From: Mauremys mutica
Lineage: Eukaryota > Chordata > Testudines > Geoemydidae
Reading direction: 5' to 3'
Assembly: GCF_020497125.1 (NCBI RefSeq)
Contig: NC_059093.1
Coordinates: 23,124,486-23,188,485 of the forward strand
DNA length: 64,000 nucleotides
The translations under genes and the position numbers were made by a program. This document shows, one piece after another, positions 46,218 to 56,145 of the stretch (positions within the stretch are counted from its first letter, which is position 1; each line of letters opens with the position of its first letter). Below the pieces are notes generated by a model. That model made no database searches. It saw only the letters and a list, made by a program, of their open reading frames with translations, and was not told the DNA's origin.

Positions 46218-47526
46218 TCAGGCTGTTGAAGGTCTCAAAGTCTTCGGCCTTTGCCAATTCTTCCACCCAGGCAGATTGCCATGGTGTGGCGACCCTCGCT
46301 CGTGGCCGTTGTTCCTCCTGCTGCAGTGTCTCCATGGGTTCAGGTGCTGCAGAGACAGTTTCTGGCCTCCTTGTTCCTTGACCTGGGGAGCGGTGTTCAG
46401 GTGGGCCCTGAAGCGGGGGTCCTGATATGGTGGTGGGGGCCGCTCTCGGTGTCTCCGAGCCAGCGCTGGATCTTCCAGGAGGAAGTGGGGTTCTGGAAGC
46501 ACTGGTGCTGGGCTTTGTGGGGGGGCGGTTCTGTTTGGAAGCACTGGGGATGGTTCAAGATCTTCTGCCGGTGGTATCCAGCTGTCTGCAGGTGGTATCT
46601 GGCTGAGGGGTCCTTGGTGAGGCATGGGGGTTTTGGCGGTCGGAGGCTCGTTGGGTAATCTTGGAGGAGGTGTTGGGTTTCCCAGGGGCGGGGTCCGGCT
46701 GTGGGAACTGGGGACTGGAGGAGGCTTTTCCGTCGGCTGGGTCTCGCCGTGTGGCCTGGGGGGCCGTGTTAGTTGCTCGTATGGCAGGGCGACATGAGGC
46801 AGGAGCGCTGCACCGTCTCATGGCCGTGTTGCGCTGGATGTTTTTTATGAGCTCGCTGAGGCGTCTGGTGAGGAGGTTGACCTGGGAGGTAGCAGTGATC
46901 CCCCTCACAGCAGGGTCCAGCATGGGGATTCTGGAGATGGGGCTGGTCCTTTTGTTGGCATCGTCGGTCCTCGAGGCGGGGGTTGCGCTTTCCTCGATTA
47001 GCGGTTGGTCCCCCCTTACCTGCTGTGACAGTGGGGATGCTGGTTGGGGTGCTGAAGCTGGACCATCGGTGGGGGTCAGGGTTGGAGCCCGCAGGACGTC
47101 AGCAGGGTTCACCTTCGTGATCGTGAGGGGTCCCGTGCATGTGGCATGATGGGACTTGCATTTCTTTTGGGTCTCGAAGGGGGCATTGCAGCGGCTACAC
47201 CAGAAAGCAATCCGTTTGTTGTAGGTCCTGCGAACGTGCTTGCTGAGGACCCCGAGGGTCTGGAATCCATGGACAGGGAGGCAGAAGGGGCAGAGGAGGA
47301 GACTTGTAGGGAGCGGGTACTGGAGGTAGATGTGGTCGTTGTCCCCTGCCTCATCCTCCATGGGGTGGACCCTTGTTGTGCTTGCAGACTCACCAGGTGA
47401 TTCCTCTGGTGGAGAATCTTGAGGAAGTGAAGTTGCTCCTGGGGGTGTGCTGGACTCACTGGCTATGATGTCTCTTTGTCCGGAAGGACAGCGTGCGGCA
47501 TTGAGATCTAGGGCTCTGGAGTCCAT
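46218..47526 (-). CDS. N-terminal zinc-finger part of R2/NeSL-type ORF
   Basis: Starts M-D-S-R-A-L-D-L-N. Residues about 78-125 hold two Cys/His fingers: C-P-F-C...L-S-K-H-V-R-R and C-S-R-C-N-A-P-F...C-K-S-H-H. A long Pro/Thr-rich linker follows. Near 46290 the frame reads W-Q-S-A-W-V-E-E-L-A-K-A (in the adjacent frame), a segment usual between the fingers and the RT in this group. The fingers are expected to bind DNA at the insertion site. The open frame 47526-46555 is 323 codons, the longest in the window. Confidence 0.75.
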
Positions 47527-47529
47527 TCC

Positions 47530-47666
47530 CCTTCAAGCAGCCCTCCTCCGGACAGGCGGGTGGTAAGGAGTTTCAGAGTGTGGGGTTGAGGTGATTGTTC
47601 CTTCCGGAGCATCCCTCTCTGGAACAGCGGAGCAGTAGTCGGCGTCCTGGTCCCGCCGCTTCACAC
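47530..47666 (-). repeat. Partial 66-bp unit upstream of the zinc-finger ORF
   Basis: GCATCCCTCTCTGGAACAGC and GGCGTCCTGGTCCCGCCG align with the 66-bp units at 48002-48258. The CLTA fragment therefore lies inside a once-continuous array. Confidence 0.55.
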
Positions 47667-47995
47667 AGCTTCTCTGAGTAAGGTTAAGATATTGCATTTG
47701 TAGTGTTTCCATTGTGCTTTTCCTTCAGCGAACCAGCAGAGCCTGCTTGAGTGAAATAAGGATGGAGCGCATGCGGGACACATCTTTCGCCTGCTTACTA
47801 GACTTGGGATTAAAGTCACAGAGCCGAGCCACACGTTCCCACTCTGTGCCTGGGGAAGTTTCTTCCACATCATTCACAAAGGCTTCTTCAGCTGCCCGGT
47901 TGTTGGCTTTTGTTTTCTGTAGCTGTTCATCTTGCCTTGCATACCATTCTTCCAACTCCTTTATTGCCTTCTCTCCTTTATTGCCATCTGGGGGG
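47667..47995 (-). pseudogene. CLTA: Clathrin light chain A mRNA fragment
   Basis: The minus strand encodes the C-terminal part of clathrin light chain A: E-K-A-I-K-E-L-E-E-W-Y-A-R-Q, N-N-R-A-A-E-E-A-F-V-N-D, G-T-E-W-E-R-V-A-R-L-C-D-F-N-P-K-S-S and S-L-K-Q-A-L-L-V-R then stop. The frame is intact to the normal stop (47725) and continues about 58 bp into 3' UTR sequence resembling that of vertebrate CLTA. It is intronless and has no poly(A), and it is flanked on both sides by the same 66-bp repeat. It looks like mRNA captured during retrotransposition rather than a standard processed pseudogene. CLTA itself coats clathrin vesicles; this fragment lacks the rest and is probably not functional. 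Confidence 0.85.
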
Positions 47996-48001
47996 CTCCT
48001 C

Positions 48002-48258
48002 TGGTGGCATCCTTCCCGGCAGAGCAGTGCTCAGCATCCTGGTCCTCAGTCCTCTGGGGGGCTCCTCCGGCGGCATCCTTTCCGGCGGGGTGGCACTCAG
48101 CGTCCTGGTCCTCAGTCCTCTAGGGGGCTCCTCCAGCAGCGTCCTTCTCGACGGGGCGGCCATCAGCATCCTGGTCCTGGATCCTCGTGGGGGCGTCTCC
48201 GGTGGCGTCCTTCTCGGGAGCAGCAGGGTGGTGTTCAGCATCCCGGACGTGGGATGCA
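48002..48258 (-). repeat. 66-bp tandem repeats at the 5' end of the LINE
   Basis: About four units, each with GGCATCCTTCCCGGCAGAGC or a variant, then GCATCCTGGTCCTCAGTCCT and GGGGGCTCCT. The period is 66 bp (22 codons), so all frames stay similar. Short 5' tandem arrays with promoter activity are known from other non-LTR elements; that role here is inference. Confidence 0.75.
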
Positions 48259-48261
48259 GGT

Positions 48262-48798
48262 GATGACTCCAAGATCTTTTTCCTGATTTGTTGTAGCTAA
48301 ATTAGCCCCTATCCATATTGTATGGATAGTTGGGGTTATTTTTTCCAATGTGCATTACTTTACATTTATCCATATTAAATTTCATTTTCCATTTTGTTGC
48401 CCAATCACTAAGTTTTGTGAGATCTCTTTGAAGTTCTTCACAGTCTGCTTTGGTCTTAACTATCTTGAGCAGTTTAGTATCGTCCACAAACTTTGCCACC
48501 TCACTGTTTACCCCTTTCTCCAGATCATTTAGGAATAAGTTGAATAGGATTGGTCCTAGGACTGACCCTTGGGGAACACCACTAGTTACCCCTCTCCCTT
48601 CTGAAAATTTACCATTAATTCCTACCCTTTGTTCCCTGTCTTTTAACCAGTTCTCAATCCATGAAAGGACTTTCCCTCTTATCCCATGACAGTTTAATTT
48701 ACGTAAGAGCCTTTGTTGAGGGACCTTGTCAAAGGCTTTCTGGAAATCTAAGTACACTATGTCCACTGGATCCCCCTTGTCCACATGTTTGTTGACCC
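48262..48798 (-). pseudogene. CR1 reverse transcriptase, 5' part of the split copy
   Basis: Open for about 180 codons: D-I-V-Y-L-D-F-Q-K-A-F-D-K-V-P (first Asp), G-V-P-Q-G-S-V-L-G-P-I-L-F-N-L-F, and V-A-K-F-V-D-D-T-K-L-L with the catalytic Asp pair, then W-K-M-K-F-N-M-D-K-C-K-V-M-H. It stops at G-L-I-type text and GATCTTGGAGTCATC, where the R2/NeSL-type element begins. At its other end it joins a hAT-like sequence at about 48798. This is the same CR1 copy whose 3' end is at 41716-42455. Confidence 0.85.
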
Positions 48799-49274
48799 CT
48801 TCAAAATACAGCATCCTTGCATTTAGAGTACACAAGCCACTGTCTGTTGACAATTTTACCATTAGAAAGTCTTTGTAGTAACTGTTTTCTGTGAATTTCC
48901 TACTTCTAATGTCTTTAGGATATTCAAGACCTTTTTTTCCTCACAGGGCCTTTCTCAGGTATAATGGCACGGAATTCGTTGTTTAAAGATTGCGGCCATG
49001 TGCCAGTGTCCCATGCTAGTACAGTTTCAACTGTTGTAATTTCTTGTTTTGTGTCTGCATCTGTTTCAAATGATTCTTCTGTGTGGTATTGTGTTTCTTG
49101 AGCTTCGTCTGCATAAAAAAATTCCTTGGCAGTTACTTGATGATCTTGATCAACTTTGTTGTTTTCATGATGTACAAACTTAAGCATAGAACCCTTCTGT
49201 GCTTGTACAACTAATCCTATTTCATCTTTCTGTTTTCTTTTTTGTGACCCAGAAAGTTGTTTTTGATACGACAT
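48799..49274 (-). pseudogene. hAT/ZMYM-like TTF zinc-finger N-terminus
   Basis: The minus strand starts M-S-Y-Q-K-Q-L-S-G-S-Q-K-R-K-Q-K-D and later reads W-D-T-G-T-W-P-Q-S-L (about 49010), P-E-K-G-P-V-R, and after a frameshift R-K-F-T-E-N-S-Y-Y-K and N-R-Q-W-L-V-Y-S-K-C-K-D-A-V-F (48880-48800). This layout is the TTF-type zinc-finger entry of hAT-derived proteins such as ZMYM1-like and transposon ORFs. The sequence ends where CR1 has inserted, just before the first expected Cys pair. An old transposon copy or host-gene relic; not active. Confidence 0.7.
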
Positions 49275-49967
49275 AATTTATACGGGTGTTTTTTTAAAGA
49301 AATAACTGTTTAAATTTTTGTCAGATTATCAGAAATATTATTTAAAATAACTACTATAGGATAGCCGTGCACCTGTGAACTTGAGCTAGTGTGAAGACAC
49401 CTCAAAGTGCTCTGCCCTGACTGAGACACAGTAGAGTTGGAAACCCATGTCATTTTTACAAAGCCACTTTTTAGTTTTAAATGTATAGTGGGCATCAGTC
49501 TTAATGTTAGTTACAACTCTGTATCAACCTTATACTGTAAATACTCATAGGGTAAAGCACAAAGTGACCAAAATGAAGTCAGCACAGAATCATCTCATCC
49601 AGATTAAGGTAGCACAGAAATGTTACAGAAATCCTATTGTGCCTTATTTTTGTTTGGAAAGACATTAGCAATAGCAGCACATTTTGGGCACTGCCAGAAA
49701 TACATGATAAATCACTGCTTCTAAAGTTCCATCAAACACTGACATTTTCACAGCTCTAGCATGATCTGCTGCACAGATTCTTCACAAGGAAGTGTCCCTG
49801 GCCTTTTTAACTCCTATTAACCATGTATTTACTTTATGAAAGTTGGACAAAACATTGTGAAAACGTAAGACATTGGCCGCCCAACCTCTGGGATGGCAAT
49901 AGCTATACTGACTCACTGGGAAAAAAAGCAAGAGAATCTTAGTACAACATATGGTCACTCTAGACCA
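49275..49967. other. AT-rich spacer
   Basis: No gene or named repeat recognised. Confidence 0.45.
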
Positions 49968-50037
49968 GGGGTTGGCAACCTTCCAGAAGTGGTGGGCCAA
50001 GTTCACTGTAATTTAAGGTTTCTATTGCCAGTAATAC
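49968..50037 (+). repeat. Dispersed repeat, left half
   Basis: GGGTTGGCAACCTTCCAGAAG ... AATTTAAGGTTTC ... CCAGTAATAC is the start of a repeat whose continuation (AGTAAATAAGGTTTTTAAAA) lies at 52633-52745, on the far side of the gag-protease LTR element. Confidence 0.65.
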
Positions 50038-50425
50038 TGTAACAGGTCCTCTGCCTGCCCCTCTTCCTGGGGCACATTGCCTGCCCCAATAAAGCACAGA
50101 GAGGCTGCTTCTTCTGCAGCACCCGTGGCTTTATTTACACATGTTCTCCCTCCACCAATGATATGCTGTATACAGAGCAGGCCTTACAGTCTCCTCTTCC
50201 ACCCAGAGTCTGCTCTCAGCCCAGAGACTGACCTTCTCCTGGCCATCTCCCCCCGTCTTCTGGCTGCCAGCCAGCCTTTATAGCCCTTGAACCCTCAGGC
50301 CCGCAGGTGCAGCCAGTTCTAACGGCCAGAAACCAGACTTCTCCCCAGCCCCATCTATTTCCCCTGATTGGGGCTGGCTGAACAGGGGCTAATTAGGTGC
50401 CTTTGCACCAGCACCCTGCTACACA
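50038..50425 (-). repeat. 3' LTR of the gag-protease element
   Basis: 388 bp; minus sense starts TGTGTAGCAGGGTGCTGG and ends GGACCTGTTACA. Contains GGGCTATAAAGGCTGGC as a TATA box. Confidence 0.85.
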
Positions 50426-51034
50426 CCTCCCCCTTAAGCTGGTGCCAGGCCTGGTCTTCCTCGGCCTTGCTTTCCTCGGCCAGGGATTTTACGCTGGGGT
50501 TGGGCCCCCTGCCCAGCCGAGGGCTCCCCAGGCACAACCCCATGGGGCTTTGGCATCCGCCACCCACAAAAGGTGCATTGGGTAGGGGGTGGGGCACCTC
50601 ACAGGTCTACGCTCACCCAGAGGTCCTCACACCAGTCACATGATTGGGCGGGCCACCCTGGAGGCTCCCCTTCCTTCTCTAATGGGGGTGACGGCTCAGA
50701 GCCCACTGCCCCGAGTCAGCCCCCATCTCTGGTCCAGGCCCTCTGTCCCTTTGATGTTGGCCTCCCCGTGTTGGGTTTCTCCCACCCTCCCCGGGGTTCC
50801 CTCCCACAGCTGGTCCTGCCCAGGAAGCTCCCTTGGCTTCTCAGTTACTCCCTCAAGCTCCCTATTTTGGCTTGGTTGTCTAGGCTGCTCGGCTTTTCCC
50901 CCTGGAGGTTGTGGGGCCTTCCCTTGCTCCGGGTCCGCCTCCACCAGGGTCTTGCCCCTTCTTTCCAGGGTTCTCTTTCCCCCTTTCTTCGATGGTCCCT
51001 TCTCCGTGGTCTCTCTCCCCTTTTGGGGAGGGTG

Positions 51035-51415
51035 CTAGTCCAGCCCCAGGACCACGGGGTAAGCCAGCCCTTCGATAACCTCCACCCGCTTCCAGGTAAA
51101 CTGCCCTGGCACTTCAAGGGGTACCTGGGCCATGGGACAATATTCCCTATCCCCGTGGATGCATTCCACTAACATCCGTTCCCCAGGGATAAGCCAATGT
51201 GGCTTCACTAAGCGCCGGTGTATAAGGGAGCGAGCAGAGGCCGTGTCCACTAGACCCCTCTGGGGCCTTTTCCCAACTAGCGCCGGGATAGTGGCCAACC
51301 CACGCCTCTTTTTCCGCCCCCCAATCCTAGTCCATCCACAAAATTCAGCTGCCCCATACTCCAACTGGGCAGTCCTGACTTTTATGTCCCAGCTGTGCAC
51401 ACCGTCAGCATACAA
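51035..51415 (-). pseudogene. Retropepsin-type protease
   Basis: L-V-D-T-A-S-A-R-S-L-I (about 51255) is the active-site loop with D-T-A, and Y-P-V-V-L-G-L-D-W (51060) is the C-terminal strand. Just upstream, in another frame, a CCHC knuckle reads C-stop-R-C-A-Q-L-G-H-K-S-Q-D-C, with a TGA inside the first Cys pair. The protease would mature Gag. No RT follows it. Length (about 120 codons) is normal for the domain. Confidence 0.75.
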
Positions 51416-51524
51416 GCTGCCCCAGGCGGCTAGGGGTCCCCTTGGGCTCCTCCCGTCGCCTGTCTACCGGCTTCGCCCCGGCATGCTCACGGGGTTTCCT
51501 GCCCCCCTCTGTGTCCCACGGGGC

Positions 51525-52260
51525 TCAATGCTCCCTCGGTGGGAAGTCAGCCTCTGCATATTCCTCCGTTCCCTGCACGGCAGCTTCTAGGGTAGCCGGC
51601 TGATGTCGCCTCACCCAAACCCTCATGCTGTCAGGGAGGCACTGTGTAAACTGTTCAAGGATCACTTGATCCATTATCTGTCCCACGGTGTGGGCATCTG
51701 GCCTCAACCACCGTGTTGCCCAGTCTGTTAATTTTTCAGCAAAGGCCTGGGGTCGCACGCCCCCTGCCCATCGGGCTGCCCGAAACTTTCGCTGATACTT
51801 CTCGGCCAAAAGCCCGAGGCGGTCCAAAATCGCTGCCTTCACTGCATCATAGTTCCTGGCTTGGGTGTCTGTCAGGGCCATATGTACAGCCTGTGCCTCC
51901 CCAGCGAGATAGGGGGCCAGCCGTAGGGCCCAGGTTATCCAGTCCCATCCCGCGCCCAGGGCCACCCGCTCGAAGGTACCCAAAAAGGTGTTGGGGTCAT
52001 CGGCTGGGGCCTGGGGCCCGGATACCTTCTCCCTCAGCAGGACTCACCAGCTTGTGCAGGAGCTGCTGCTGCACGGTCGACTGCTCCTTGATGAAGTCCT
52101 GTAGGGCCTTCTGCTGCTCTGCCTGCCAAGCGAGTAGGACCTGCCTCTCCACCTGGTGGGACTGCTGGAAGGACTGAAGTGCTTTCTGCATCTCTGTCTG
52201 TTGCTCGGTGAGCTACTGCAGGGTGCTCTCCATTGCCAGGTCGCCAAACTGTGTCTTTGG
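51525..52260 (-). pseudogene. Gag of the pol-less LTR element
   Basis: The N-terminal part (about 52260-52000) is rich in Gln and reads S-H-Q-V-E-R-Q-V-L-L-A-W-Q-A-E-Q-Q-K-A-L-Q, a coiled-coil. After a frameshift near 52000 the capsid-like part is open from 51983 to 51525: R-N-Y-D-A-V-K-A-A-I-L-D-R-L-G, then a SCAN-like helix set with W-L-R-P-D-A-H-T-V and V-I-L-E-Q-F-T-Q-C-L-P. It is related to the Gmr1 Gag at 32860-33871. Probable role: particle assembly. Confidence 0.75.
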
Positions 52261-52286
52261 CACTAGACCCCGGACAAGCCCCCACT

Positions 52287-52632
52287 TGTAACAGGTCCTC
52301 CGCTCACCCCTCTTCCTGGGGCCCACTGGCTGCCCCAATAAAGCACAGAGAGGCTGCTTCTTCTGCAGCACCCATGGCTTTATTTACACATGTTCTCCCA
52401 CCACCAGTGATATGCTGTATACAGAGCAGGCCTTACAGTCTCCTCTTCCACCCAGAGTCTGCCCCCAGCCTAGAGAATGACCTTCCCCTGGCCATCTCCC
52501 CCCATTTTCTGGCTGCCAGCCAGCTTTTATAGCCTTCTGCCTGCAGGTGCAGCCAGTTCTAACGGCCAGGCACCAGGCTTCTCCCCACCCCCATCTATTT
52601 CCCCTGATTAGCCCCTGCTCAGCCAGCCCCAA
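52287..52632 (-). repeat. 5' LTR of the gag-protease element, truncated and rearranged
   Basis: Matches the 3' LTR up to CCCCTGATT. The next 27 bp are the reverse complement of the corresponding 3' LTR segment, with one mismatch. After that the LTR stops and the host repeat resumes, so the outer 40 bp or so are missing. Confidence 0.75.
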
Positions 52633-52745
52633 TCTCTCTCTGTCGATATTATATAAATAAACTGTTGTTGGGTTTAAAGTAAATAAGGTTTTTAAAATAT
52701 TTCAGCTTCATTTCAAATAAAATTAAAATGCAGATCTTATCAATT
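52633..52745 (+). repeat. Dispersed repeat, right half
   Basis: TAAACTGTTGTTGGGTTTAA and AAGTAAATAAGGTTTTTAAA continue the repeat begun at 49968. Some 20-30 bp of the repeat seem to be missing at the junction. Confidence 0.6.
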
Positions 52746-53486
52746 TAGTGTGATCCCTGGCCCGGGAGAGGGTTTTGTGCCCCAAGGAGCTCAGCCCTCT
52801 GCAGCATTTCTAGTGACTCTGCAGTCAGGCTGTAGCATTGCGGGGGGGGGGGGGGGTATCAACCCAGAGCTCCATTCTTCTCCAGCCAGCTCCTAGTTCT
52901 ACAGCCTAGTGCCCAGGTGGGCCGGAGCTGCATCTCGCTAAAGGAGCAAAGGGAAGTGCCTCAAGTGAAATCCATGGAAGAGTTGTGGGGCCTGGGCCTC
53001 TCCCTGCGTCCCCATTTCCATTGTCCCTCCCGCTGGCTCCTCAGTGGGTTGCTTCAGTTTTTCCAGACCTCTCTGCTGTTCCTTTAATCACTGGAGCAGG
53101 TACATACAAATCTGCCTAAGTACTCAGGGGCTAGTACACTGGAAAATGCCACCATTCAAAGGGGGTTACACTTTTCCAAGGGTTTTTTTACTGCTCCCAA
53201 GCTCTCTGCTGCTACTTCCCTTCAGCTGGGGCCTCTCCCCACTATTCTTTTAAACGCCTCTTCCTTAGCTTCCCCTCTTCCCCAAGCCTTGGTCAATTCT
53301 CTGAAAATATGCTCTTCCCAATTCGAGCTGTCTACTGTAGCAAGATGCCTGAAGTTACAACAACAAAATCTTAGGAAATAAAAGACTGAATCAAATCTGT
53401 TCTAGAAATACCCTCCTCTTTACCAGCCCCCTCCCTCCCCCTACTTCAAAACCAAGAAGCAGCTCTTTCCACCACCGACAAATAAT
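52746..53486. other. Spacer, possibly with UBE2E1 3' UTR at its right
   Basis: A run of 15 G lies at 52842-52856. The right part (about 53330-53486) may be 3' UTR of the UBE2E1 copy; I cannot confirm this from sequence alone. Confidence 0.35.
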
Positions 53487-54076
<590 letters not shown>

Positions 54077-54444
54077 AGTGACCCCCCCCACCATCCAACC
54101 CAAACCTCTCCCTTTGTGTCTGTTGGCCCCTCCGCGGTGCGGCTGGGCCTGGCCACTCGTGTGTTGCCCCTATACGCTGGTCTGCTCGCGGATAAAATCC
54201 TGCAGGCTCTGCTGCTGTTCCTCCTGCCAGGCCAGAAAGGCCTATCTCTCCGCTTGATGGGCCTGCTGGAAGTTCTGCAGGGCCTGCTGTGTCTGCTCCT
54301 GCTGATGACGGGCCATAAAACCCACAGGTGTTCCTTCCTTAGCCCGGCAATGAACCACACCCTGCCAGCTCCAATTAATTCCCCTTAATGGGAGCTGGGG
54401 CTAACAGGGGCCTGGCCAGGTCTCCTGGCCAGCACTCTGTTACA
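54077..54444 (-). mobile_element. LTR and gag fragment fused to the UBE2E1 copy
   Basis: In minus sense 54444-54340 resembles an LTR start (TGTAACAGAGTGCTGGCC, GCCCCTGTTAGCCCCAGC), like the LTR at 50340-50425. It runs without a primer site into a gag N-terminus (54318-54100): Q-Q-A-L-Q-N-F-Q-Q-A-H-Q-A-E-R and F-L-A-W-Q-E-E-Q-Q-Q-S-L-Q-D-F-I-R-E-Q. This is close to the Gag at 52000-52250. It ends within about 20 bases of the UBE2E1 start codon. Confidence 0.7.
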
Positions 54445-56145
54445 TAGACATTATAGCTTATCCTAAAACTTACCCTTACCCAGAACGTTGCATATTCAAG
54501 TGATGCTAAACTAAGAATTTGCATTTCAGTCCATCCCATAGCCAAGGCAGTTTTATTTCCCAGTTCCATCCTGGTGGTGCTGTTTAACCATTTCCACAAA
54601 GTCCATGTTGCTTTCAGATTGCCTAGGCCTGTTTGCACCAAATCCACATTAGCATCTGCCTGTGTGTCTATAAGAGACTCCTGTAATTGTGATAAGGCCT
54701 CAATTTATTTCTTAATTACTTCTAAATCTACCATATTCATAATCCTCGTTCCAAAGCCAACCCCTCCTAATATCGTATCTGCTACATCTCGCCTGGTTCG
54801 GCCATAGGGGCTTCGGTGTGTCTTTATCCATGCTTTCAAAAGAGGAAGGGCATAGGGCAAACATTTTGGCTCCACTCTTGACACATTTAACTGGGTCCAA
54901 TGCATATAAAATCTAATCTCTACTAGCAATGGATTTAGAAGGACTCTTATAGGGTCACTTTGAGTTATAAACAACTTGGGCTTCTTCATCCTGATCAGTG
55001 CTTCTTTGGTCCAAACGTCATATCTTTGGTCCAAATCTTAGTACATGTGTCTGGGAACCAAAGGTTTGAATGTCCGTTAGGTATTGGACAAGATCCTGCT
55101 ATGACAGTTAATATTGTTCCTGTCTTAACAGGCTCATCCCACTGATATGGTCATCGTGGGTAACAGGCATTCCAGGTGGTGTCCCCACCCCATTTCCCAT
55201 TGGTTTGGTATTCCTGTGATGTTTGTAAGGTGAACCTTGAGTCCCACTTCCCCTTCCCAGGCATAGATCTCAGTATTCCCCTGTGGCTTCAGAATTCAAT
55301 TTGTGTTTTTTATCATACCATTCTAAGAGAATTCCCAGTTCCTGGATGGGGATCCACACTTGATTGGCTAGAGTGGAGGTATCCGTTATCGGGGGGAGAT
55401 GGCAGTGGGCTTTCCCAAAACATCTTGAAATGTCTGGGACACACAGGCCCCCAAGGACAGGGATTGCCAAACCTTGTACTTGTCAATAAAATCAATGCCA
55501 GGGCCTGAGTCTCTGTTGAGGCATCATGGGTTGCCAGTGAGGAGACTGTGTTTTATGCTGTGCACACCATATACAATTCCTTACCCATGTTTTAACATCC
55601 TCCTCCAGGGTTTTCCATTCTGCAACTTGTTTCACCCTATTCAAGGTTCCCTTTACTCCCTCCTGCATGAACTGATGGGCTACGTGAATCAGTTCCTGCC
55701 TCTCCTCCTTTCCTGGAGTTCAGGGTTTTACAGCGTCATCCGTTGGTTCAGGGGCCTCAGTAGGGACGCCTTTAGCTTGGCTTCTAGTTACAACTGCTAT
55801 ACTGTGTTGCTGGGCTGTGTTATCTCCCCGACTGTTCCAGGTGGTTTCCGCGCTTGTTCCATTGTTATGGGCTTGTACATGCCGGATTTTCAGTTGCTTA
55901 GGATTCTCTGTTACCCACTGATAAATCCACCTCCATTCATCTAGAGATCCAATATCTTTGCCATCTGCCGCCTTCCACTCATTTCTTTTCCAGTCCTGCA
56001 TCCAGAACTGAATTCCCTTTACACAAAAGTCGCTATCAGCATAAATAGACACTGGTCGTGGGGAATGCTCATATTGTTTCAGAACCTGATAAATTGCATT
56101 CAGTGCAGCATGTTAGGCTGACCCATGGTCCAGCTGGCCCTGCAT
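54445..56145 (-). pseudogene. Endogenous retrovirus remains (RNase H, integrase, env)
   Basis: Minus strand, heavily broken. At 56052-55740 is a retroviral RNase H C-terminal part (Y-A-D-S-D-F-C-V-K-G). At about 55720-55560 there is an integrase N-terminal zinc region with C-I-W-C. From about 55500 to 54450 are envelope-like pieces, including a transmembrane-subunit start (I-L-G-G-V-G-F-G near 54760) and a downstream W-L-N-S-T segment. The integrase core is deleted and in-frame stops occur, for example near 54705. It represents an old germline copy of an animal retrovirus and has no coding capacity for particles. Confidence 0.7.

Larger units (their letters stand above)
42456..48261 (-). mobile_element. 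R2/NeSL-type non-LTR retrotransposon
   Basis: A 5.8-kb element (about 5.1 kb without the inserted LTR) reading right to left: 66-bp tandem repeats with an embedded CLTA fragment, an ORF with two N-terminal zinc fingers (47526), central reverse transcriptase with Y-T-D-D, and a C-terminal CCHC plus restriction-like endonuclease (about 43.4-44.1 kb). The 3' end is near AATAAAATTTTTCAATC. Zinc fingers, RT and a PD-D endonuclease in one frame define the early-branching R2/NeSL/Utopia-like group; I cannot fix the clade. It is inserted in a CR1, so no rDNA or snRNA target is seen. Confidence 0.85.
50038..52632 (-). mobile_element. Gag-protease LTR element lacking pol
   Basis: Reads right to left: 5' LTR (52632-52287), primer site (52284-52267), gag (about 52250-51525), zinc knuckle (about 51450), protease (51415-51035), a 600-bp spacer with no domain, polypurine tract (50426-50440) and 3' LTR (50425-50038). 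There is no reverse transcriptase, RNase H or integrase. The primer site TGGGGGCTTGTCCGGG is one base from the proline tRNA site used by several retroviruses. It sits inside a dispersed repeat. It must have depended on enzymes from another element, perhaps a Gmr1-type one whose Gag it resembles (inference). Confidence 0.8.
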
